DNA of 64,000 nucleotides from Candidatus Methylomicrobium oryzae (GTDB taxonomy: Bacteria > Pseudomonadota > Gammaproteobacteria > Methylococcales > Methylomonadaceae). The stretch lies in contig NZ_JAERVK010000001.1 of NCBI RefSeq assembly GCF_016745425.1, positions 310,001 to 374,000 on the forward strand, read 5' to 3'. The position numbers and the translations under genes are program-made. Under the pieces are notes generated by a model. The model was not told where the DNA came from. It made no database searches and was given only the letters and a program-made list of their open reading frames with translations. Shown in pieces: positions 9,998-17,512 of this stretch. Numbering within the stretch: the stretch's first letter is position 1; each line of letters starts with the position of its first letter.

Positions 9998-10711
9998 ATG
10001 ATTGATATGCATTGCCACATGCTGCCCGGCATCGACGATGGTCCTAAAACGATGGAGCAATCGCTGGAGATGGCGCGCTATGCAGTCGAACACGGTACCC
10101 GATGCTGTGTGGTCACCCCGCATATTCAACCGGGGTGCTACGATAACGATAGCGACAGCATTCGCCGCATATTTGAAGATTTCCAGAGTCAGCTGGATGC
10201 CGAGAAAATCCCGTTGCAGGTCGGTATGGCCGCTGAAGTGCGTATTTGCGCCGAACTTCCCCTCCTGATCAGTCAGGGCAAAATTCCGTTTCTCGGAGGC
10301 TGGCAAGAAAAGCGGCTGATATTGCTGGAGTTTCCGCACGATCACATTACCGTTGGCGCGGAGAAATTGATCGACTGGCTAATCCAGCGCGACATCCTTC
10401 CGGTCATTGCGCACCCGGAACGCAACCAAAGCGTGATGCGCCAGCCGGAAAAGATCGATGCCTTTGTCAAAAAGGGTTGCTTGCTGCAGATTACCGCGGA
10501 TTCGGTGACCGGCTTGTTTGGGGAGGTTTCTCAAAAACTGGCACTTTCATTGATCCAAAAAGGCAACGCAACGCTGATTGCGACCGATGCTCATAACCTG
10601 CATAAACGCCGGCCCAGCCTGAAAGCCGCTTATGAGATGCTGTTGCCGATCATCGGAGCCGCTAAGGCCCAGGCCCTGTTTATCGGGAATGCCGAGGCGA
10701 TGCTGTCGTGA
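9998..10711 (+). CDS. PHP-type tyrosine-protein phosphatase (CpsB/YwqE family)
   Basis: A 237-residue metal-dependent phosphatase of the PHP superfamily. Metal-binding motifs are visible: DMHCHMLPGIDDGP at the N-terminus, TPHIQPG, the acidic AAEVRI strand, IAHPERN and ATDAHN near the C-terminus. CpsB/YwqE enzymes remove phosphate from the tyrosine cluster of BY-kinases, here the Wzc-like protein encoded just upstream. Proteobacterial EPS loci often use a low-molecular-weight phosphatase (Wzb), so a PHP enzyme is a variation seen in only part of the group. The stop overlaps the next start (GTGA). Confidence 0.92.
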   Translation: MIDMHCHMLPGIDDGPKTMEQSLEMARYAVEHGTRCCVVTPHIQPGCYDNDSDSIRRIFEDFQSQLDAEKIPLQVGMAAEVRICAELPLLISQGKIPFLGGWQEKRLILLEFPHDHITVGAEKLIDWLIQRDILPVIAHPERNQSVMRQPEKIDAFVKKGCLLQITADSVTGLFGEVSQKLALSLIQKGNATLIATDAHNLHKRRPSLKAAYEMLLPIIGAAKAQALFIGNAEAMLS

Positions 10712-11451
10712 CCGCAATCTGTTATTTAAAATCGAAGCCGGTGTTCCGGGCAATTTTATACCTCCCGATCATCCTGGGGATAACTATTCTGGCTGTTATT
10801 GCGATGCGCTGGTCTTTGGCGGATGTATATGCGACGCAACTGACCCATCATCTGGATACTGTGAATCAGGATAGCTCCAACAAAAACGACGATCAGTGGC
10901 GTCTGGCCGGGCAACATCTGGAAAAAACTCTGGAGCTGCGTCCTACGTATGCGCGTTATTTGGAATTGGCCAGCCTTTTTAATCAGAAATTGGACATCTT
11001 GGAAGTCGATAGAAAAAACCTTGCACAGGAACTAGGCTGGCAGCCAAATGAGCCTAAATTCCTGGGATATTTACGCCGCAGCATACGCCTTACGCCTTCC
11101 TGGCCCTATCTCTGGAGCCGATTGGTGGTCAGCAAATTGGTGTTGCAACAATTTGATGAAGAATTGAATGGAGCGATGGAGCGAGCGGTGAATTTGGGAC
11201 GTTGGGAACGCTCGGTTCAATATGATCTGGCCTTATTGGGATTGAATAGCTGGCCCAATCTGCGGGGAAAGGCGCGCTTAGAGGGCCTCCAGGCTATCGA
11301 ACAAACATGGGTAATGGAGAAAATACAGCATAGCGATGCATTCGATATCGCACCAATATTGACGCATGCCAATTTGTCTCAAGCTTGTGACCAAGATGCA
11401 AAAATAATGAGTAATTTGAAATTGCAAACTTTTTGTGCTCGTCACAAATAA
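10708..11451 (+). CDS. Membrane-anchored EPS-locus protein, possibly VpsP-like
   Basis: A 247-residue protein without a recognisable enzymatic motif. It begins with a GTG that overlaps the phosphatase stop by four bases. One membrane helix (about residues 14-33, AILYLPIILGITILAVIAM) is followed by a helical periplasmic part with TPR-like features: LEKTLELRPTYARYLELASL and AMERAVNLGRWERSVQYDLAL. The arrangement resembles VpsP, a small accessory protein of Vibrio-type EPS operons that sits beside the Wzc homologue, but I could not confirm homology by alignment. A scaffold role in the export complex is a guess from its location. It ends the first block of the locus. Confidence 0.6.
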   Translation: MTAICYLKSKPVFRAILYLPIILGITILAVIAMRWSLADVYATQLTHHLDTVNQDSSNKNDDQWRLAGQHLEKTLELRPTYARYLELASLFNQKLDILEVDRKNLAQELGWQPNEPKFLGYLRRSIRLTPSWPYLWSRLVVSKLVLQQFDEELNGAMERAVNLGRWERSVQYDLALLGLNSWPNLRGKARLEGLQAIEQTWVMEKIQHSDAFDIAPILTHANLSQACDQDAKIMSNLKLQTFCARHK

Positions 11452-11919
11452 TTTTTAGTATCAAAAATTAATATCTGTCAAGAGTAGACTGAGCGGTGCT
11501 AATTTGGATATTGCCAATTAATGAGAAATAACGTTTTGCCGTCAAAAGGATTGGTATAGACATAACATTAGCCAAAATGCCAAAGATACGGCTTTGTTTG
11601 ATAAATAGAATCTAGCCATTTGATTTAATTGGAAAATGCATAGATTATGTCTTTAAGAATAATAATTTAAAATCAACGCGTTATTGACTTATGCAGCAAA
11701 TACTAAAGACACCAAACTGTAACCAGATATTTTCAGACCAGAGGCAATTTCATGGCATTTTAAAAAATTTAACCTATTGGTTCGCATTATAAATGTATTT
11801 AATACTTTTCTCAGGCCGTCCCTAAAGAACACTATTGAACTTCTGTAGACCATGATCGAAGAAATAGTTTTACCCATTTTGGAGCTTGTGCATTTTGGCG
11901 GTTGGTCGCTAGGTATCGG
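11452..11919. other. AT-rich intergenic region before the EPS specificity genes
   Basis: About 470 bases with frequent stops in all frames and high A+T. It separates the export block from the flippase and following genes and probably carries a promoter. I see no convincing promoter pair. Short open frames here show no family resemblance. Confidence 0.5.
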
Positions 11920-13380
11920 ATGAGAAAAATTAAAGGACGCCTGCGCAATTCACCGAAAAAGCCGCGAAAGAAAGCACACCGTAGTGGAGCGAACAAGACT
12001 CAAGGTCGCCTGCGCAATTCACCGAAAGAGCTGCAAAAGAAAGCGCGCCGCACCGGAATGAGCAAAACTCAAGGCCGTTTGCTTAATACCTTTGGTGCTC
12101 ACACATTTGGAAATATTGTCACAGTGTTCGATAGATTGCTCATGGTTCCGTTGCTGCTGCGGTTTTGGGGCGTGGAAGCATTAGGTACGTGGTTTGTGAT
12201 TAGAACTTTTCCTGCTTATATAGCGGTGGCAGAACTTGGTTTTGCAAGTTACTCCGGTAATTTGATGACGAGATATATTCTAAAGTCATTTTACCGTCGT
12301 GCTGCAAAGCAATTTCAAACGAGTTGGGTGCTAATTAGTATTGTATCGGCAATTTGTTTGGTAATTGTGTGCGCTTTGCTATTGTTCAGTGATGCTGTCT
12401 CGTACCTTAATTTAAAGTCAATAACTCGTGTGGAATTCTCTTACGCAGTTATTGCATTCACACTTTATGCACTTGCAATATTCCAAACTCAATTGACGAA
12501 TGCTGTATATAGATCGGTCGGATCGCCGGCTAGAGGCGTTTATTTGACGCATATAATAAGGTGCTTTGAGCTGGTGTTTTTTGTGGTCATGCTCGTGATG
12601 GGGGGGAGCTATGCGCAATGCGCACTGGCTTTTGCAGTTGCTCGAATAATAGGCAATGTTGGGATGGCTTATGACGTAAGAAAATTGGCAAATTGGGCTC
12701 AATACGGATATCAATATTTTCGATATGCAATATTTAAGCGTGCATTCAAACCGGCATTGGGCTTTACAAGTATACCGATGGCACTTGCGCTAAACCAACA
12801 GGGCTGTCTTCTTGCCGTTTCTGCAGCAACTTCTTCTACTGCTGTTGCCTCCTTTAGCTCGATGTATTTAGTTGTTCGTTTAGTTGTTCAATACGGCGTA
12901 CAAATTAACCGGACTGTTTGGCCTGAATTGACGAGGCAATGGAGTAAGGGAGAGCAGGACAGAGCGTGGAAAATCCACGACAAGGCGTGCCGTATATCTT
13001 TCTTGGGAAGTCTTTTGTTATGCACCGGCCTGTTTTTCATGGGAAAGTGGCTAATTGATTTATGGACGTCTGGGAAAGTTGAGTACCTTGAGCCTGTGTT
13101 TGCTTTGATGTTGGTAACTGTGGTTTTGAATTCAACCTGGTATGCAAGCATAGCCATGCTGTTTGCAACAAATAACCATTTGGGTTTCGCCAAATTCGGC
13201 CCTTTAGTGGGCGGGCTTTCGGTAGTAATCGCATATATTGCATCAGTTAATTATGGCGTGATAGGAGGTGTACTGGGAACGATATTTTTTGAGTTGATGT
13301 GCCTAGCATTTGTGTTGTGGTCAATAGCTAGAATCAGGGGCTGTACCCTGCCTAGATTAGTTCGGACTGTGGTCGGATGA
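11920..13380 (+). CDS. Polysaccharide flippase (Wzx-like, MATE/MOP superfamily)
   Basis: A 486-residue membrane protein with about 12 hydrophobic helices beginning at about residue 55 (LLNTFGAHTFGNIVTVFDRLLMVPLLLRFWG). It resembles oligosaccharide flippases that move lipid-linked repeat units across the inner membrane. The start is uncertain. From ATG 11920 the protein opens with two basic 23-residue repeats (RLRNSPKKPRKKAHRSGANK and RLRNSPKELQKKARRTGMSK). From ATG 12058 (MSKTQGRLLNTFG) it has a normal flippase N-terminus. The repeats keep the frame open, so I report the longer form. The gene is AT-rich compared with the export genes. Confidence 0.8.
   Translation: MRKIKGRLRNSPKKPRKKAHRSGANKTQGRLRNSPKELQKKARRTGMSKTQGRLLNTFGAHTFGNIVTVFDRLLMVPLLLRFWGVEALGTWFVIRTFPAYIAVAELGFASYSGNLMTRYILKSFYRRAAKQFQTSWVLISIVSAICLVIVCALLLFSDAVSYLNLKSITRVEFSYAVIAFTLYALAIFQTQLTNAVYRSVGSPARGVYLTHIIRCFELVFFVVMLVMGGSYAQCALAFAVARIIGNVGMAYDVRKLANWAQYGYQYFRYAIFKRAFKPALGFTSIPMALALNQQGCLLAVSAATSSTAVASFSSMYLVVRLVVQYGVQINRTVWPELTRQWSKGEQDRAWKIHDKACRISFLGSLLLCTGLFFMGKWLIDLWTSGKVEYLEPVFALMLVTVVLNSTWYASIAMLFATNNHLGFAKFGPLVGGLSVVIAYIASVNYGVIGGVLGTIFFELMCLAFVLWSIARIRGCTLPRLVRTVVG
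11932..12080 (+). repeat. 69-base tandem repeat at the 5' end of the flippase gene
   Basis: Two near-identical units begin at 11932 and 12001, and a partial third begins at 12070. The period is exactly 69 bases (23 codons). Shared text includes cgcctgcgcaattcaccgaa. The repeat keeps the reading frame and adds a strongly basic N-terminal extension to the flippase, or else duplicates its translation start region. Confidence 0.85.
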
Positions 13381-13515
13381 TTAGTTCACTAGGTCATCAT
13401 CGGTGCTGATTTATTTAGTTGAGAAGATAGCGGTGCCATTACCTATGCTTTTTGGCATAGTAAAATTGAGGAACCGGATTTTTCCGGGCGAATAAAAAAT
13501 ACGATAAACGAAAAA

Positions 13516-14613
13516 GTGAAAGAAAAATACATCTTCTACTCCGCGCAAACTCAACATGAGAATCTCGGTGATCGAATAATCAATCGAGAATTGCTGAAGC
13601 AACTGGCCAGTTATGGGAAAGTTTTCGTTAATGTAAACAACTGTCCAATTAGTTATCAAGAGGAATTAGCTAATACCGGTGCCAATTTGATTTCTTGCTC
13701 ATTTAAATCAATGGTCCTAAGAATGGCTAGACTCACACTCTTAAGTGACAAGGTCATTTTCGTAATGAAACCCGGCCATTTTTTCGGCAGTGATGGCGGA
13801 CTGACTAAACGTATTCTAGGCTTGGCATTGTTTTTTTTCTGGAGATTAATTGGGATCGACGTTTGTCGGTTTGGGTGCTCAGTGGGACCATATGAAAAAT
13901 CAATCGAAATAATTGAAAAATTCCGTTCGTACTTCATGAGAGTGTACTCGGTACGGGAAAGCATTTCTGAAATCTATGCAAGGAGCATTGGTGTAAATAA
14001 AGTAACCCGTTGCCCAGATATGGCCTTCCTGCTTTTAAAGAGTATGAATACTATTGAAATAAATACACGGCGTGATTTTGTTATTAGTTTTAGAGCAGGA
14101 ACACTGGGTGTAAACGATTATAAATATCTAGACGGAGTGGTTCGAAAACTGAAGGGACTTAGAGATCGAGGTATAATTAATGAGGACAATACAATCTTCC
14201 TTTCGCAAGTTGTTATGGATGCTGAAGCCAATGATTATATTAGTGCGGAGTTAGGGTTTAATAATGCAAGGTCATTGGTTTATTCAGAAAGTAATGAAAC
14301 AAGTATATTTGAGCTATATGGATGCAGTGGCTTTGTATTGAGTAACCGCCTCCATGTTTTGTTATTTGCGATGTCACAGGGTGCCATCCCTATCCCAATG
14401 GTTGATGTGTCTGGCCATAATAAGATTACCGGGATTTTTTCAGATATAGGTTTAGAAAAATTGCTATTCGACTTGGACGGTGAGCGCAGTGCTGAACAAC
14501 ACTTTGAGTTAATTATTAATGATAAAAGCGCGATTTCAAATCAAATAAAAAACCTGTTTGAAGTTGAAGCAATAAAGATACATAACACAATTAAATTGGC
14601 TTTAGGTTCATAA
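13516..14613 (+). CDS. Polysaccharide pyruvyl transferase family protein
   Basis: A 365-residue member of the polysaccharide pyruvyl transferase family (CsaB/WcaK-like), which adds pyruvate ketals from phosphoenolpyruvate to sugar residues. Visible features are the N-terminal HENLGDRIINREL strand-loop, an FGCSVGPYEK segment mid-protein, and the C-terminal SNRLHVLLFAMSQGAIPIPM motif typical of the family. Translation starts at a GTG; no better start is in frame nearby. The stop is one base from the next gene's start. Codon use is clearly AT-rich, as in the neighbours. Predicted product: pyruvylated EPS. Confidence 0.85.
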   Translation: MKEKYIFYSAQTQHENLGDRIINRELLKQLASYGKVFVNVNNCPISYQEELANTGANLISCSFKSMVLRMARLTLLSDKVIFVMKPGHFFGSDGGLTKRILGLALFFFWRLIGIDVCRFGCSVGPYEKSIEIIEKFRSYFMRVYSVRESISEIYARSIGVNKVTRCPDMAFLLLKSMNTIEINTRRDFVISFRAGTLGVNDYKYLDGVVRKLKGLRDRGIINEDNTIFLSQVVMDAEANDYISAELGFNNARSLVYSESNETSIFELYGCSGFVLSNRLHVLLFAMSQGAIPIPMVDVSGHNKITGIFSDIGLEKLLFDLDGERSAEQHFELIINDKSAISNQIKNLFEVEAIKIHNTIKLALGS

Positions 14614-14614
14614 A

Positions 14615-15688
14615 GTGAAAGTATTACTTGTACAAACAACTATCGGTGATTATCGACAGCGGGTGTTGGAAAGAATAGTCGAAAAGCTTGGTGATGATTT
14701 TAAAATCGTTTGTGGCAAGGAATACTTCTACAAAAGCTTAAAAATAGGTGTTCAGCTAGGTAATGTACTTACCCTAATAGATAATTACTTTTTCTTGGGA
14801 CGGCGGCTTTTGTTTCAGCCTAGAGCTGTCTTGGAAGCGCTGATCCCGGATGTTGTTATTCTTGAGCTAAATCCGCGCATCGTTTCAAATTGGTTGATTA
14901 TCTTGTTTAGAAAAATCTTGGGTAAGAAAACGGTGTTATGGGGTCATGCTTGGCCGAGGCAAGGGAAAGACTCATCGACAGACCGTATTAGGCAACTGAT
15001 GAGGTCTCTGGCTGATGTAATCGTTGTATATACCGAAACCCAGCGTAAAGATCTTAACGAGAAAATGTCGCATCGCAAACCAATTATTGCGGCTCCCAAT
15101 GCACTTTATCGCGTTTCAGATATGCACGCCGTGAGCCGATCTGCACGGACAGACTTCATTTATGTGGGCAGGATCGTAGAGGACAAAAAAGTAGCTCTGG
15201 CTGTTAAAGCCTTTGCCAAAGTTCAGGCATTGGTGCCCGAATGCAGATTGTTAATAGTGGGTGATGGACCAGCCCTTGTCGAAATAGAGCGTTTGGCAGG
15301 CAGCCTCATACCCGAGGGACGAGTGGAGTTTTTTGGCCATATATCGAAGATTGATTTATTAAAGAATCTCTATTCGCATGCGTTAGCTAGCCTCTCGCCT
15401 GGCTATGTGGGTTTGTCAATTACCCAAAGTTTTGGATTCGGTGTGCCGATGATTATTGCAGATGATGAGCCCCATGCCCCGGAAATCGAAGCTGCAACAA
15501 ATAATGTAAACGCCCTTTTTTTTAAGGCTGATGATGAAGATTCGTTAGCGGGTGCAATGCTTGAAATTTGGAAAAATCGTGAGGAATGGATTACACGTGA
15601 TCAGGCTATAAACCAAATTTGCATAAGAGAATATTCTGTAGAAACAATGGCTGAACGCTTGATTGAGGCAATGTATTATGGAATTTAA
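14615..15688 (+). CDS. Glycosyltransferase family 4-like protein
   Basis: A 357-residue retaining GT-B glycosyltransferase. The donor-binding C-terminal half is clear: FIYVGRIVEDKKVALAVKAF, LLIVGDGPALVEIERLAG, VEFFGHISKIDLLKNLYSHA, and the E-containing loop YVGLSITQSFGFGVPMIIAD. The N-terminal acceptor domain (about 1-180) is divergent. It starts with GTG one base after the previous stop, so it is translationally linked. It should add one sugar to the lipid-linked repeat unit at the cytoplasmic face; donor and linkage cannot be deduced. Confidence 0.9.
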   Translation: MKVLLVQTTIGDYRQRVLERIVEKLGDDFKIVCGKEYFYKSLKIGVQLGNVLTLIDNYFFLGRRLLFQPRAVLEALIPDVVILELNPRIVSNWLIILFRKILGKKTVLWGHAWPRQGKDSSTDRIRQLMRSLADVIVVYTETQRKDLNEKMSHRKPIIAAPNALYRVSDMHAVSRSARTDFIYVGRIVEDKKVALAVKAFAKVQALVPECRLLIVGDGPALVEIERLAGSLIPEGRVEFFGHISKIDLLKNLYSHALASLSPGYVGLSITQSFGFGVPMIIADDEPHAPEIEAATNNVNALFFKADDEDSLAGAMLEIWKNREEWITRDQAINQICIREYSVETMAERLIEAMYYGI

Positions 15689-16193
15689 GTCGCCGTTCAG
15701 AAAGAAAGCCTTTTTGAGTGAGTGTTTGAGGCAGTTGTTAAGAGCATCCCGCAAATTGATGCTGAAGATGCTGTTGCAAAAAAAAATATCTTGGGGACGT
15801 GATTTCTCCATCGGTAAGGACTTCGATATTCGACCGCCATTATCCGCAGTATTTGGTAATAGAGTTGGGATCGGGAAGAATATTACCATCGAATGTAATG
15901 TAAGCGTCGGTGACGATGTGCTTATTTCAAGCAATGTAGCATTTGTTGGGAATGATCATCGTTTTGACGATCCTACCTTAACGGTATACGCACAAGGCCG
16001 CCATCCTGATGCAACCGTGGTACTTGAGGGTGATAATTTAATCGGTTTTGGCGTAATACTGGTGGGCCCTGTTAAGGTGGGCCGCGGCTGTATCGTCGGT
16101 GCAGGATCGGTGGTGGTTAAAGATTTACCGCCTAATTCAATATGTGCGGGTGTACCGGCTAAATTTATTAGGCAGCGGCATGCTTCCGAGTAG
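15678..16193 (+). CDS. Hexapeptide-repeat acyltransferase (WcaF/WcaB-like)
   Basis: A 171-residue acyltransferase of the left-handed beta-helix class. Hexapeptide turns run from about residue 60 (GNRVGIGKNITIECNVSVGD, DVLISSNVAF) to the end (IGFGVILVGPVKVGRGCIVG, AGSVVVKDLPPNSICAGVPA). The NDHRF motif supplies the catalytic histidine seen in this family. It probably O-acetylates a sugar of the repeat unit using acetyl-CoA. ATG 15678 overlaps the previous gene by 11 bases and was preferred over a TTG at 15663. The N-terminal 50 residues are basic and helical. Confidence 0.88.
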   Translation: MEFKSPFRKKAFLSECLRQLLRASRKLMLKMLLQKKISWGRDFSIGKDFDIRPPLSAVFGNRVGIGKNITIECNVSVGDDVLISSNVAFVGNDHRFDDPTLTVYAQGRHPDATVVLEGDNLIGFGVILVGPVKVGRGCIVGAGSVVVKDLPPNSICAGVPAKFIRQRHASE

Positions 16194-16303
16194 GTTTTCA
16201 GAGTATGGTTATTAGTTTTATATACTTTATTTTGCGGAAACTTTGTACTCGCCATTCTCGTGAAAGCGTGAATCTAGCTTGTTGATTTATCCTGATTATA
16301 TAA

Positions 16304-17512
16304 ATGCTGTCGATTTCTATATTAATATTAACTTTGATTGCTGGGATAAAATACCCTGGAGTATTACTGTCTGGCTTGTATTTTGGTTACACAGTCAGTG
16401 CTATTAGTGAAGTGCCCGGTGTGACCAGTGTTTATGCTCTTTGTGCGGTCAGCGTATTGGCTTTTAAACACGTTCGAGAGCGCTCCAGAATTGCACTTAA
16501 TAAGCTTGACGTTGCGTTCCTGTTATTCTTGATTTGGCATAGCGCATCTGTAATCTGGGTAGAGTACCCAAATGCCGAAGTGGAGTTTGCGGTTGATTTT
16601 TTGCTGCCTGCAATCAGTGTTTATGCGTCATCCAGACTCCTGGCGTCTCTCCCTTTACCCGAGATTCGCATTTTGGAAGTCATATATGGTTTTTGTCTGA
16701 TAGGTGCGGTTATTTCTTATCTCGTGGTAGCTCAAGGCGATATGATTTATGGCCGGTTGCGGATCAACTCGGCCTCCGTGGTTGGTCTGTCTCAACCTTT
16801 GCCATACGTGATCCTTTCAGCCATCGCCCTTCTGTTAGGGCAAAGGAAGCACACCCTGTACACATTGGCTCTCTCAGCGGCTGCCATCATACTTGCGGGC
16901 TATCTCACCTTCCTTACAGGCACTCGCGGTGCTCTAATCGCTGTAGCTGCTGGTTATATGGCCCTGACCTATATCTCTGCAGGGTGCACTATGCGACGTT
17001 TAAAACTGCGCAGCACCGCCTTGGTCATGGTGGCTCTAATTTTGTTTATTTCGTTCGATCTCGGCATCAGCGAGGATGGCACGCTCAGCCGCATTTTTAA
17101 TTTTCAAAGTTACGGTTCATCCGAAGACACATCATCGCAAGAACGGCTCGAATTATACCTAATCGCCTACGAACTCTTTATGGACTCCCCCTTAATTGGT
17201 TCTGGATTGGGGGCTTTCTCGTTTCAAAGCTATTACCCTTACCCGCACAATATCTGGCTGGAAATTGCAGCCGCTTCAGGGGTTGTGGGCTTGGTTTTAT
17301 TCGCCATTGTGATAATTCTAGTGTTCCGCAGAATAAGATATACGGGATTGCTCATGCTAGGGTGGCAAGGACCGACCTTAGTCGCACTCATTATCGCCGG
17401 ATTCATACACCACCAGGTGAGCTTCGATTTATCACAAGCGAAGTCCTTGTTTACCATAGGATTTATTGCAGGCTATGGGCGCATGAAAGTTGAGAAAAAT
17501 GGTGCGTATTAG
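16304..17512 (+). CDS. O-antigen polymerase-like membrane protein (Wzy, second copy of the family)
   Basis: A 402-residue polytopic membrane protein with about 10 helices and the Wzy_C loop motif near residues 300-330 (PLIGSGLGAFSFQSYYPYPH, NIWLEIAAASGVVGLVL). Placement among the AT-rich specificity genes makes it the more likely repeat-unit polymerase. The GC-richer copy at 4254, next to export genes, could then be a ligase or an accessory polymerase. The next gene overlaps its end by 14 bases. Confidence 0.85.
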   Translation: MLSISILILTLIAGIKYPGVLLSGLYFGYTVSAISEVPGVTSVYALCAVSVLAFKHVRERSRIALNKLDVAFLLFLIWHSASVIWVEYPNAEVEFAVDFLLPAISVYASSRLLASLPLPEIRILEVIYGFCLIGAVISYLVVAQGDMIYGRLRINSASVVGLSQPLPYVILSAIALLLGQRKHTLYTLALSAAAIILAGYLTFLTGTRGALIAVAAGYMALTYISAGCTMRRLKLRSTALVMVALILFISFDLGISEDGTLSRIFNFQSYGSSEDTSSQERLELYLIAYELFMDSPLIGSGLGAFSFQSYYPYPHNIWLEIAAASGVVGLVLFAIVIILVFRRIRYTGLLMLGWQGPTLVALIIAGFIHHQVSFDLSQAKSLFTIGFIAGYGRMKVEKNGAY

